A DNA stretch of 34,309 nucleotides from Methanomicrobia archaeon (lineage in GTDB: Archaea > Halobacteriota > Bog-38 > Methanoflorentales > Methanoflorentaceae). The stretch spans positions 1 to 34,309 of the forward strand of contig JACWML010000014.1 of the NCBI GenBank assembly GCA_015661395.1. Direction: 5' to 3'. Under the pieces are notes generated by a model. It saw only the letters and a program-made list of their open reading frames with translations. It ran no database searches and was not told where the DNA came from. Shown here in pieces: positions 7,669 to 15,200 of this stretch; position 1 is the stretch's first letter; each line of letters starts with the position of its first letter. Position numbers and translations under genes: made by a program.

Positions 7669-7796
7669 TAAAATCAACCTGATACTATTTACAAAGCAAC
7701 GAGAAGCAAAACCGTTGCTTATTTCACCAGCTTAGCGACGTTGAACTAAGCGAACGCCGTGAAGCGCTGTGGCCACACGGGAATGCGTTCCCTCCA

Positions 7797-7975
7797 AAAT
7801 GCTGACCAAGAATAAAGAAGACCCGCTTTGAACACAAAAAAGGGCTTGTGCTGGTTCTTCTTTGCGCGCTCCTAAGCGAGCTCGTAGTCATCTCGTGTGG
7901 CTGCACTATTTTGTAAACGCCAACGCTTACTGTTTTTGCTGCTGCCAGTGATCGTTGCGCTCGTCTAGTTCGATG
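7797..7975 (+). pseudogene. Decayed modA copy (signal peptide region)
   Basis: Homologous to the first third of the intact modA start at DNA level. An ATG with CTGACCAAGAATAAAG matches the MTKKK start. Then CTTTGCGCGCTCCTAAGCGAGCTCGTAGTCA-like sequence encodes LLCALLSELVV, followed by CGTGTGGCTGCAC (the lipobox CGCT). After a stop comes CTTACTGTTTTTGCTGCTGC, the LTVFAAA segment. Frames are broken by stops at least twice and no similarity is seen downstream, so only a relic remains. Together with the copied operator it records a second mod locus. Confidence 0.7.
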
Positions 7976-8436
7976 ATAATTGCGACGTACAGGGCCAGTT
8001 GGATTTTGCGAGCTGTATTGCGAAGATCACCACACAACCGCTAGCACTGTGCTGTTTTTATTCCGTAATTCAACCGACCAATTGGATAATAGAACAGACA
8101 AATGCACGTATCGGTTAAGTTCTCCCTTTAGTAACCTTTGCGTCACTCTGGCTCAGCTATAAGTGCTGAGCACAGGCACTGTTATCTTTCTGTTTGTGCC
8201 GTCTCCGACGCGGATAATCCCGATATTTACTTCGTACGCCAGTGTCAAGTTTGCTCTGTGAGGATGTCGTCTATTTCGTCCTTCTCAATCAACGTCTTAT
8301 CTTTCACGTTCCGGTAGGATCTCCGCAAAGCGTAAAGGAAGGGAGTTTCAGCCCCACAATAAATGCTAAGTCTTTTTATATATTATGCAAAATCAAGTCC
8401 ACTAGAAGGCTAAGTCATGCGAGGAGCTGGTAAAAA
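7976..8436. other. Gene-free stretch before the flavoprotein gene
   Basis: No credible gene is seen. It holds the end of the decayed modA locus and, at about 8371-8384, the A/T-rich TTTTTATATATTAT that can serve as TATA box for the flavoprotein gene starting at 8437. Confidence 0.4.
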
Positions 8437-9063
8437 ATGAACGTACTTATCGTCTATGCGCACCCAAATCCGCGCTCGTTTAATGCAGCAATGCGACAAG
8501 CTGCTGTCGACACTCTAACCGAGGCGGGGCACGCAGTGCAGGTCTCAGATCTTTATGCTATGAATTTCAAGGCAACGCTGGATGAGCACGATTTCAAAGA
8601 GCGACAAGATCCAAATTTCTTCGATCCGATCAACGAACAGTACCACGCTGCCATGAGGGGATCCTTCGCTGATGATATCACGAAGGAAATTGAGAAAGTT
8701 GACTGGGCCAATCTCCTCATTTTCCAATTTCCTCTCTGGTGGCAGTCTTTCCCGGCGATTTTGAAGGGGTGGTGCGACCGCGTCTTGGCCAATGGCATAG
8801 CGGTAAACTTCGCGACCTATGACCCGCTTCTTTCGGGCAAGAAGGCGCTATTTGCATTTACGACAGGGGGAGGTGCTGCGATGTACGCTCCCGATGGACC
8901 AGCGGGGGATATTAACGTCCTGCTTACCTTCGCTCGCAACATGTTCCAGACGGCTGGCGTCGAAGTCTTGCCACCGTTTGTTGCCTATGGCGTCCGCTTG
9001 CTCTCTTTTGACGAGCGCGAAGTGGAGATACAGCGCTATCGCGAACGGCTGCTGTCGTTGTGA
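8437..9063 (+). CDS. NAD(P)H dehydrogenase (quinone)/flavodoxin-like fold oxidoreductase
   Basis: Cytoplasmic FMN/FAD-binding two-electron reductase of the NQO1/KefF/MdaB family, 208 residues. It opens with the Rossmann-like MNVLIVYAHPNPRSFN, where HPNPRSFN is the family FMN phosphate loop. FQFPLWWQSFPAILKGWCDRV at about 95-115 and FTTGGG at about 145 are also diagnostic. GAGGAG lies upstream of the ATG and a TATA element lies about 60 bases before it. It usually reduces quinones or electrophiles, so a detoxifying role is possible. It sits between relics of the second mod locus, so it may have been inserted there. The bacterial look suggests transfer. The substrate is unknown. Confidence 0.85.
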   Translation: MNVLIVYAHPNPRSFNAAMRQAAVDTLTEAGHAVQVSDLYAMNFKATLDEHDFKERQDPNFFDPINEQYHAAMRGSFADDITKEIEKVDWANLLIFQFPLWWQSFPAILKGWCDRVLANGIAVNFATYDPLLSGKKALFAFTTGGGAAMYAPDGPAGDINVLLTFARNMFQTAGVEVLPPFVAYGVRLLSFDEREVEIQRYRERLLSL

Positions 9064-9070
9064 GTTCGGT

Positions 9071-9262
9071 CTAGGGGGATCCAAAAAGGGCTTTTCGCAA
9101 AGCCGCGCGTGCAGGAATTTGCGGGTCAAGGAAACTGATGAGTGATTCTATGAGGGTTTCACTTGTTGCTTTCTTGTCGAGTCGGACCATGGGCCACAGC
9201 AAGCGTCCCATTCTGTCGTTTGAATGACTGGAGTGCAACTGCTCCAGCCTAGCGTAACGCAC
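9071..9262 (-). CDS. Small ORF of 63 residues after modC, unrecognised
   Basis: A GTG at 9262 overlaps the last 14 bases of modC and reads 63 codons, basic and helical, with a C-terminal segment (FLDPQIPARAALRKALF). Position and overlap suit a co-transcribed gene, but there is no motif. It could be a remnant. Confidence 0.25.
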   Translation of the reverse strand: MRYARLEQLHSSHSNDRMGRLLWPMVRLDKKATSETLIESLISFLDPQIPARAALRKALFGSP

Positions 9263-10337
9263 TTTTGCGACGCTGCTGCCCTTTGCTGATCACGTTTACC
9301 CCCGTTGCTTTAAAAGCGACGCTGACTTCGCTGCCCCTATCAAGTCTGAGCGTTTCCGTGGAGATGTTTGTGACGTACGCGGCTAGCATAAACCCACAGT
9401 CGATAATCACCTTATTGATAGGTCCAAGGTAGAGTATCTGCTTGATTGTTCCGTTGAAAGTGTTCCGTGCGCTGCTGACAACCTGTTCGAGCATCACGGT
9501 AACGTTTTCCGGTCTGATTCCTAAGATGACCCTGTCGCCTATTTCATTGTTTGCGACGGCTTCAACAGTGGCGTTGCCAATGTCAGCGGTAATAATCCCG
9601 TCTTTCTGAGCAACAACGGCACCTTCAAAAAGGTTCTCCATCCCAACAAACGAGGCAACCCGTTCGTCCTCCGGTTTGTCAAAGACTTCGTGCACCGAAC
9701 CGGTTTGTATGAGCCGGCCACCATACATGACCCCGAGCCGATCTGCCAACAACCGGGCTTCAGTCTGGTCATGGGTCACGAACAAGGCCGTAATCTGAAA
9801 CTGGTCAATTACGTCGCGCAGTTCTTCGCGAAGCAAATCTCGTGAGCTAGTGTCGAGAGCGCTTAGGGGTTCATCGAGAAGGAGAACGTTCGGCTCAAGA
9901 ATCAAGGATCGAGCGAGAGCCACTCGTTGCTGCTCTCCGCCGCTCAGCGTGGTAGGGGTTCGGTCTCTGAGCTTGGGAATCCCTACTAGTTCCATGATTT
10001 CCTCGATTCTTCGTCCGTGATCGGCCAGCTTCGTATACCTGAGACCGAATTCGATGTTCTTGTACACGCTCATGTTTGGGAACAGGGCATAGTCTTGGAA
10101 CATGTACCCGATATGCCGCCTCTCGGTCGGTAAAAAAGATATGTCTGTTCCGTCGAGGAGCACCCGCCCCTGTCGCGGATAAATGAATCCTGCGATCAGA
10201 TCGAGCAAGACCGTTTTGCCAGCGCCACTAGGACCAAGAATGACAAAGAATTCACCACTGTCGACGCTGACGCTGATATCTTGCAGCCTGAAATCACCTA
10301 GGCGTGCGTATGCTTGCTCAATCGCCACTGATGTCAT
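9249..10337 (-). CDS. modC: Molybdate/tungstate ABC transporter ATPase with TOBE domain
   Basis: Energising subunit of the oxyanion importer, 362 residues. The ABC domain shows Walker A GPSGAGKT (35-42), Q-loop Gln81, signature LSGGEQQ (131-137), Walker B LLLDEP (152-157) and switch His189 in VTHD. The C-terminal third is a TOBE regulatory domain that can bind molybdate/tungstate (from about residue 235, with RPENV). The start ATG overlaps the stop of a hydrophobic 33-codon ORF that matches the modB C-terminus, the remains of the permease gene expected here. The intact modB/modA pair lies 6 kb away, so the working transporter is probably encoded at two separate sites. Confidence 0.9.
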   Translation of the reverse strand: MTSVAIEQAYARLGDFRLQDISVSVDSGEFFVILGPSGAGKTVLLDLIAGFIYPRQGRVLLDGTDISFLPTERRHIGYMFQDYALFPNMSVYKNIEFGLRYTKLADHGRRIEEIMELVGIPKLRDRTPTTLSGGEQQRVALARSLILEPNVLLLDEPLSALDTSSRDLLREELRDVIDQFQITALFVTHDQTEARLLADRLGVMYGGRLIQTGSVHEVFDKPEDERVASFVGMENLFEGAVVAQKDGIITADIGNATVEAVANNEIGDRVILGIRPENVTVMLEQVVSSARNTFNGTIKQILYLGPINKVIIDCGFMLAAYVTNISTETLRLDRGSEVSVAFKATGVNVISKGQQRRKSALR

Positions 10338-10419
10338 TCTTCTTCCTTGTCAGCGTAAGTAGTCGTAGTACCATAAATACGGTCAGGTTGATCAAAAGCG
10401 CAATGAATATCGCCTTCAT
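10318..10419 (-). pseudogene. C-terminal remnant of a second modB permease
   Basis: Thirty-three codons, MKAIFIALLINLTVFMVLRL then LTLTRKK and a short polar tail. They align with the end of the intact ModB (AIILVLISFAVIVTVKVLTL then KEK): same A-I start, L-I, V, and LTL followed by basic residues. A stop TAA lies 5 codons upstream of the ATG, so the rest of the gene is lost. It overlaps the modC start by 20 bases, as a modBC operon would. An alternative frame in the same DNA gives a hydrophilic ORF ending ATGA on modC; the membrane frame is preferred for its match to ModB. Confidence 0.65.
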
Positions 10420-10848
10420 TGTTGAAGAGCTTTACCTTTTCCGTATCTCCAAAATGCCGCAAGAAGCCCTTATTTACCTTTTTCATTGCTATTTCGACCA
10501 TAGATGATTACAAAATAGCGGAAAAAGGTAACTTTGCAAGTTCCAAAATCTTTTTCGCCAACGGCTTGATTGATACAACGACAGATTGCCCAGCTGAGCC
10601 GCACGCTAAGGTGAAGGGCTCATTGCGTAGCCAAACTGTTCACGTCTGGGCTAGCATAGTCGTATTCAACGGCTCTGGCTACGGCGTTTCCTAAGCATCC
10701 ATTGAGAACCCGTGTCGCCGAAAGCCGAGAGCGAAGTGCTCGCTCTGTTTTTGCTGACCGCGTTCCCTGCAAAAAAGCCGCCCAGCTGAAAAAAAGGTCT
10801 TTGCCTAGCGTACCTCGTACTTGAGAAAGCCGACGCGGGTTGAGCTTC
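10420..10848. other. Gene-free stretch upstream of the modB remnant
   Basis: No credible gene on either strand. A minus-strand frame from about 10485 (starting MKKVNKGF) reads 50 codons to a TGA overlapping the modC start, and an orphan hairpin with a T-run lies at 10728-10752. The rest shows no similarity that I recognise. Confidence 0.4.
10728..10752 (+). terminator. Hairpin with T-run, no obvious upstream gene
   Basis: AGAGCGA (10728-10734) and TCGCTCT (10740-10746) form a perfect 7-bp stem with a 5-base loop, followed by GTTTTT. On the plus strand it has terminator form, but no confident plus-strand gene precedes it. Confidence 0.45.
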
Positions 10849-11112
10849 TTATGAGATGCTATCGAGTTTGGTTTGCTTCTCGTCGTCGACTTTTTTTTGT
10901 TTGTCTACGTCTATGAAGTATTCCAACGCATCAGGGCATTGACTCGCGAGACCTTCAAAGAATCGACGGACGATTGCGCTGCTAGAGGATTCAAGAGTTT
11001 CTTTATACGCTTCTACGAGCACAGGCGGCAACTTCGTGGTGCGCTCTTTTATTTGCTTAATAGCTGCGACGGCGCGGTCCGCTTCTGCCATCGTGCTCAA
11101 AGTGTCTGCCAT
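10849..11112 (-). CDS. Hypothetical helical protein, 87 residues
   Basis: Soluble, charged, all-helical-looking protein with no signal peptide or membrane segment. It contains AVAAIKQIKERTTKLP, then a central helix, then an acidic/basic C-terminus (DVDKQKKVDDEKQTK). AGGAA precedes the ATG and a TATA-like TTTTTAAATATG lies about 40 bases upstream, so the gene is probably expressed from its own promoter. No family is recognised. The HEAT-repeat gene lies upstream on the same strand, about 100 bases away. Confidence 0.5.
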   Translation of the reverse strand: MADTLSTMAEADRAVAAIKQIKERTTKLPPVLVEAYKETLESSSSAIVRRFFEGLASQCPDALEYFIDVDKQKKVDDEKQTKLDSIS

Positions 11113-11142
11113 GCTTCCTGTTGTAGTGAGAGCGTAATCATA

Positions 11143-11156
11143 TTTAAAAACGTTGC
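11143..11156 (-). promoter_or_regulatory. TATA box before the 87-residue gene
   Basis: On the minus strand GTTTTTAAATATGA lies about 35-45 bases before the ATG at 11112, a good archaeal TATA element. Confidence 0.5.
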
Positions 11157-11209
11157 AGGTCGTTAGCGCGCGTTGATTTCGCGCCTCTGACTCAGTCTTG
11201 GCATTCCGA

Positions 11210-11872
11210 CTACGATCGCGCGGCTCTCAGCTGGATTTTTTCGAGCGCTTCTTTCGCGGTTTTTCGAACGTCGTCGTTTGTGTCCTTGAGCGCGGCTTGC
11301 AAACAAGCCGCCGCGCGCACATCTCTTATTCTACCAAGCGCGTCCGCCGCACGCTCTCGGACAAATTCATCCGGGTCACTCAACGCGTGAATGAGAGGAT
11401 CAGTTGCGTGCTGGTCTCGCAGTTTTCCGAGCGCGTCAGCAGCGTTCCACCTGACGTCCACGTCTGGATCCTGCAGCGACTCAATAAGCCAGCCGGTCGC
11501 GCTCGTGTTTCTGATGTTTCCAAGAGCTTCGGCGGCGTTTCGACGCACGTACCTGTTCACGTCGTGCAAAGCCCCGATGAGAGGATCCACAGCTCGTCGA
11601 TCACCTATCAGTCCTAGGGCCAGCGCTGCGTTCCATCGGACAAACCAGTCGGTATCGTTCAAAGCCGTGCATAAGGGCGTCACAGCCTCATCCGTCCACA
11701 CTTGCCCAAGGCCTGCAGACGCGGCTCGGCGAACGTGCCTATTTTCATCGACAAGCGCCCTTACAAGAAGCGATACTGCGCTTTTTTCGCCGCTATTCCC
11801 AAGGGTTGCGGCTGCTTTCGTCCGGGCTGCCGGATCGTTGCTTTTCAGTTGCCGAACCAGCGAATCAAGCAT
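11210..11872 (-). CDS. HEAT-repeat protein (PBS-lyase-type repeats)
   Basis: Protein of 220 residues made of about seven tandem 31-residue helical repeats with the pattern D-x-VRxxAAxALGxIRDxxAxxPLIxAL. Such repeats build a curved scaffold for protein-protein contacts; in archaea most members have no defined partner. No signal peptide or catalytic domain is seen, so it is likely cytosolic. A purine-rich GGGGGGGAGAG precedes the ATG. The name PBS lyase reflects repeat similarity only, as no phycobilisome pathway exists here. Confidence 0.85.
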   Translation of the reverse strand: MLDSLVRQLKSNDPAARTKAAATLGNSGEKSAVSLLVRALVDENRHVRRAASAGLGQVWTDEAVTPLCTALNDTDWFVRWNAALALGLIGDRRAVDPLIGALHDVNRYVRRNAAEALGNIRNTSATGWLIESLQDPDVDVRWNAADALGKLRDQHATDPLIHALSDPDEFVRERAADALGRIRDVRAAACLQAALKDTNDDVRKTAKEALEKIQLRAARS

Positions 11873-12082
11873 AAACTCTCCCCCCCTCTTTAACTCACCG
11901 TGCCGACAGCCCTGTGCACGCTGCCGCGTGGCACCTAACAGTATAGGACACCATCACTTTAATCGATCGACTGGTTTCAAATATGTTGGCTTTTTCCAGA
12001 AAGCTGGTGTTCGTGCTGACTAGATGTCGACAGCCTGCACATTGCTTGCGCCAATTTTCACGCAACCGGGGGATCTCTTAGG

Positions 12083-12105
12083 AAACTGCTAGAACCTGGC
12101 AGTTT
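12083..12105. promoter_or_regulatory. Palindrome upstream of mop copy 2
   Basis: AAACTGC (12083-12089) and GCAGTTT (12099-12105) with the inner bases TAG/CTG almost symmetric, giving a 23-bp near-perfect palindrome that ends 23 bases before the ATG of the molbindin. It could be an operator, or a hairpin at the start of the transcript. Confidence 0.45.
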
Positions 12106-12128
12106 GTAAGAGCTACAGGTGATATCAA

Positions 12129-12332
12129 ATGCAAATAAGCGTGCGCAACCAACTCGCGCGAACGGTTAAAGAGGTAAAGCTCGGTGCCGTGATAGCTGAA
12201 ATCATCGTGCAGGCCGCAGACAATCAAATCGCTGCAGCGATTACCAAAGATGCTGCCGAGGACCGTGCGCTCAGAGCCCGCGACAAGCTCACCGTCTTGG
12301 TGAAATCAACGTCCGTGATGATTCAAAAGTGA
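12129..12332 (+). CDS. mop: Molbindin (Mop/TOBE domain protein), copy 2
   Basis: Paralogue of the molbindin at 7149, also 67 residues, with SVRNQLARTVKEVKLGAV and the same VLVKSTSVMIQK end. It differs at several conserved places: LARTV for FPGTV, QAADNQ for QVGDNQ, and RALRARDK for LALKAGDK, so the Gly of the last turn is lost. Oxyanion affinity may thus differ or be reduced. GGTGAT precedes the ATG and a palindrome lies just upstream. A hairpin terminator follows. Confidence 0.88.
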   Translation: MQISVRNQLARTVKEVKLGAVIAEIIVQAADNQIAAAITKDAAEDRALRARDKLTVLVKSTSVMIQK

Positions 12333-12337
12333 GACAC

Positions 12338-12370
12338 AACGGTGGCAAGAGGGGCCGCCGTCTCTTTTTT
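12338..12370 (+). terminator. Terminator after mop copy 2
   Basis: ACGGTGGC and GGCCGCCGT form an imperfect GC-rich stem starting 7 bases after the stop, followed by CTCTTTTTT. Confidence 0.55.
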
Positions 12371-12518
12371 GCATCGACTATGCTACTAACGTGAGCATTA
12401 GCTCGGATTCCAAGACGCTACGTGCTCAGGCTTCAGGGCTAAGAAAGCGAGGAACGAGCGCGCAGTGGCCACTGCCTCGATGCAAAAGTATTTGTTTGAT
12501 TTTTGCCTTCCGTTAGAT

Positions 12519-13724
12519 GTGAAATTGATTATTATTGTCGGAGACGGGATGGCAGATGAGCCGCTTGAGGCGCTCCAAGGCCAGACTACGCTCGAGTATG
12601 CACAGACGCCACACATGGATAAGGTTGTGCGTTCGGGTTCGATAGGTCAGTTTTACGCGATAGAACCCGGCGTCAAGGTTGACAGTGACGCGGCCCACTT
12701 AGCGATGCTCGGCCAAGACGTGAACCTGTCCTCCTCAAACCGTGGGGCGTATGAGGCCCTTGGGGCGGGCTTGGCCCTCGGCCCCACAGACGTGGGCTTC
12801 CGGGTGAACTTCGCCACTATAGATGATCAATTCGTGCTCGTCGATGGCAGGGCAGGGCGGATCAGAGATGACGCAAAGGAACTCGAGCACGCTGTCAACG
12901 ACATGGTGGAACTAGACGCAGTCTCTTTTGATTTTAGGCAAACTCTGGGCTTCAAGGGCGCTCTCGTGCTACGCGACGACGATTTGAGCGTTGACGTCAG
13001 CCTGCCAACCCAGTATGCCGTTGGGAAACAGATATGGGCGAGGGCAGCGAACGGAACTTCCCAAGCGCTCCACACGGCAGAAACAATCAACGAGTTTATG
13101 GTGAAAACCAACGAGGTCTTGAAGCGGCACCCGCTTAATTTGCGGCGTCTCACTGACCAGAAGCCACCGGCCAACGTCGTCATGCCTTGGGCCGCAGGAC
13201 ACATAAGCCGGTTCAATCCAACCGTGCGGAAGTATGGCAAGGGCCTCTGCGTCGCAGCAGCGCCGGTCATAAAGGGCGTGTGCAAGTACTCCGGCATGGA
13301 CCTTGTCGATGTACCGGGCGCGACGGGGGAATACGACACAGATACGGCAGCAAAAGGCAAAATTGCCTTCGAAAACCTGGATAACTACGATATAGTGCTG
13401 ATCCACGTCGAAGGGACTGATGAAGCCAGTCACGATGGCAACGTCGAAGGAAAACTCGTGATAATTGAGAAGATTGATGCGATGGTTGGCTATTTGCTCG
13501 AACACACGGACATCGCACAAACCCGCTTTGCCCTCCTTTCAGATCACGGATCTTCGTGTGTGACACACGATCACATGACCACTGCAGTGCCCATAGCGGT
13601 CTGTGGGGCGGGGGTGAAGGCAGACCACGTGCAGCATTATAACGAGAAATTGGCTTCACAGGGGCGGCTGAATACGCTCTTCGGAAAGCAGCTCCTGGCG
13701 TTCCTCACTCGATCACAGGTGTAA
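12519..13724 (+). CDS. apgM: 2,3-bisphosphoglycerate-independent phosphoglycerate mutase, archaeal type
   Basis: Interconverts 3- and 2-phosphoglycerate in glycolysis/gluconeogenesis; metal-dependent, alkaline phosphatase superfamily. The GTG at 12519 gives 401 residues starting VKLIIIVGDGMADEP, the family N-terminus with the metal-binding GDGMAD; the frame upstream of it adds 18 unlikely residues. Further motifs are DSDAAHLAMLG with the nucleophile-region Ser, SSNRGAYEALGAG, HVEGTDEASHDG and LLSDHGSSCVTHDH with metal ligands. It is followed after 12 bases by cobD. Enolase, the next enzyme of the pathway, is encoded 5 kb further on the other strand. Confidence 0.93.
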   Translation: MKLIIIVGDGMADEPLEALQGQTTLEYAQTPHMDKVVRSGSIGQFYAIEPGVKVDSDAAHLAMLGQDVNLSSSNRGAYEALGAGLALGPTDVGFRVNFATIDDQFVLVDGRAGRIRDDAKELEHAVNDMVELDAVSFDFRQTLGFKGALVLRDDDLSVDVSLPTQYAVGKQIWARAANGTSQALHTAETINEFMVKTNEVLKRHPLNLRRLTDQKPPANVVMPWAAGHISRFNPTVRKYGKGLCVAAAPVIKGVCKYSGMDLVDVPGATGEYDTDTAAKGKIAFENLDNYDIVLIHVEGTDEASHDGNVEGKLVIIEKIDAMVGYLLEHTDIAQTRFALLSDHGSSCVTHDHMTTAVPIAVCGAGVKADHVQHYNEKLASQGRLNTLFGKQLLAFLTRSQV

Positions 13725-13736
13725 CCGTTTTTGATC

Positions 13737-14840
13737 ATGCGAGTTACCGTGCGAGACGATCTGAGGGATTTAACGCCCTGTGAACACGGCGGCAGAATCG
13801 TAGAAGCCTCAGAAACAATGCCGAACGTGCTCGACTTCAGCGCAAGCTTTAACCCGTACTTGCACCCGCGCACCAAGTCTGCGGTCAAGGAGGCCCTGAA
13901 GGGGGCCTATAACTACCCCGATCACACGTATAGGCATTTCAGAGAGGCCGTCGGCGAATATCTCGCGGTGCCTTCTGACGCGATCGTGCCAGGCAACGGC
14001 TCCGTCGAACTGATACGGTTCTGTGCGTGGGCGCTTCTTCAGAAAGGCGACAAAGTGATAGTTCCCGCTCCAACTTTTGGCGAGTATGAGCTCGCGTGCC
14101 GTTTAAGTGGCGCTGGGCCCTTGATCGTGCCTGTGTGGGATGAGCAGGCATTCAAACGAGACCTTTTCGGCGCCTTGGCTGAGGAAGACGTACGAATGGT
14201 CTTCTTGTGCAATCCGAATAACCCCACCGGCAAAGTGCTTTCGAGGGAAACGGTAACCGATATCGCGCTCAAGTGTCACGCGGCTAACGCATTCCTGCTC
14301 GTTGATGAAGTCTTCATCGAACTCTCCGATCTGCGGCAAAGCGTCGCGGCCGCGAATCTCGACGAAGCGCTAGTCCTCAGATCCCTGACCAAATCGTTCG
14401 CGATCCCTGGCATCCGGGCCAGCTACGGCATAACCAACCCCGAGCTTGCGAACGTATTAAACAGCATACGGGTTCCGTGGAACCTCAACTCCATCGCGGA
14501 AGCGGTCACGGTCGCTCTGCTTAAGGATTGTAAGCCTTATCTTGATGCCTCGCGCGAGAAAATAGCTGCTCAGCGGCGCTGGCTCGCTCGTGAACTCAGA
14601 GAAATACCAGGGCTGCGGCCGCTCGAAAGCGACGCGAACTTCGTTATGGTGAATGTTGCGGGAACGTCTCTTTCATCGACGGACTTTGCCCGTCAGATGA
14701 GACAGAACGGATTCTTGGTACGGGATTGTCAGTCGTTTCGATTGACCGGAGACGACTATATACGGATAGCGGTTCGGACAAAGGCGGAAAACGCGCGCTT
14801 GCTGGAAGCCATCAAGCGAGTAGTCAGCCAAAAACTCTGA
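13737..14840 (+). CDS. cobD: PLP aminotransferase-fold enzyme, probable L-threonine-O-3-phosphate decarboxylase
   Basis: Class I/II aminotransferase-fold protein, 367 residues from the ATG at 13737. The N-terminal HGG (20-22 or so) with LDFSASFNP is typical of CobD, which makes (R)-1-aminopropan-2-ol phosphate for the cobamide side chain. Also visible are GNGSVELI, APTFGEYE, FLCNPNNPTG with the PLP-contacting Asn, DEVFIEL with the Asp to the pyridine nitrogen, and Lys in RSLTKSFAIPGIRASY as the Schiff-base lysine. Histidinol-phosphate aminotransferase is the main alternative, but the HGG and DFSA motifs favour CobD. A cobamide pathway fits a C1-metabolising archaeon. It lies 12 bases after apgM, probably co-transcribed. 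Confidence 0.8.
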   Translation: MRVTVRDDLRDLTPCEHGGRIVEASETMPNVLDFSASFNPYLHPRTKSAVKEALKGAYNYPDHTYRHFREAVGEYLAVPSDAIVPGNGSVELIRFCAWALLQKGDKVIVPAPTFGEYELACRLSGAGPLIVPVWDEQAFKRDLFGALAEEDVRMVFLCNPNNPTGKVLSRETVTDIALKCHAANAFLLVDEVFIELSDLRQSVAAANLDEALVLRSLTKSFAIPGIRASYGITNPELANVLNSIRVPWNLNSIAEAVTVALLKDCKPYLDASREKIAAQRRWLARELREIPGLRPLESDANFVMVNVAGTSLSSTDFARQMRQNGFLVRDCQSFRLTGDDYIRIAVRTKAENARLLEAIKRVVSQKL

Positions 14841-14939
14841 CTTGCTCCGCCCTCGAGCCGGTCTTACGACGGCGACGCGCGCGTCTCCCGGTGAAAGTTT
14901 CATATCCAAGTAATCGCGTAGTAGAGGGTGGAGCACGAA

Positions 14940-15200
14940 ATGACAGAAGTAATACTGCTTACGCACAAAGGCTGCCCTATCTGCCCAACAGTGAGAAGCT
15001 TCTGGGAGGAACTGCACCAGAGCTGTGATTTTGATTACAAGGACATTGAGGTCTATACGCCTGAGGGCCTCCAACTAATTCGTCAGTACAGCATCAGAAG
15101 CGTTCCAACCACGCTTATCGATAAGAAAGTGGAGTTTGTCGGCGTGCCGGACCGCGACGCGGCACTTTCCAAGGTCAACTGCGCCGATTCGAAGCACTAG
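14940..15200 (+). CDS. Thioredoxin/glutaredoxin-fold protein with CPIC active site
   Basis: Small redox protein of 86 residues from the ATG at 14940. A GTG at 14928 would add four residues, but GGTGGAG sits at good distance from the ATG. The fold is glutaredoxin-like: beta strand EVILLTH, redox motif CPIC at 13-16, then a helix, and the cis-Pro loop SVPTTLI. It can reduce disulfides; its reductant and target are unknown. Its TAG stop overlaps the stop of the converging clamp-loader gene by four bases (CTAG). Confidence 0.8.
   Translation: MTEVILLTHKGCPICPTVRSFWEELHQSCDFDYKDIEVYTPEGLQLIRQYSIRSVPTTLIDKKVEFVGVPDRDAALSKVNCADSKH

Noticed and set aside
11210-11872. Phycobilin lyase
   Set aside because: Only the HEAT-type repeats match; no chromophore pathway is expected in an archaeon.
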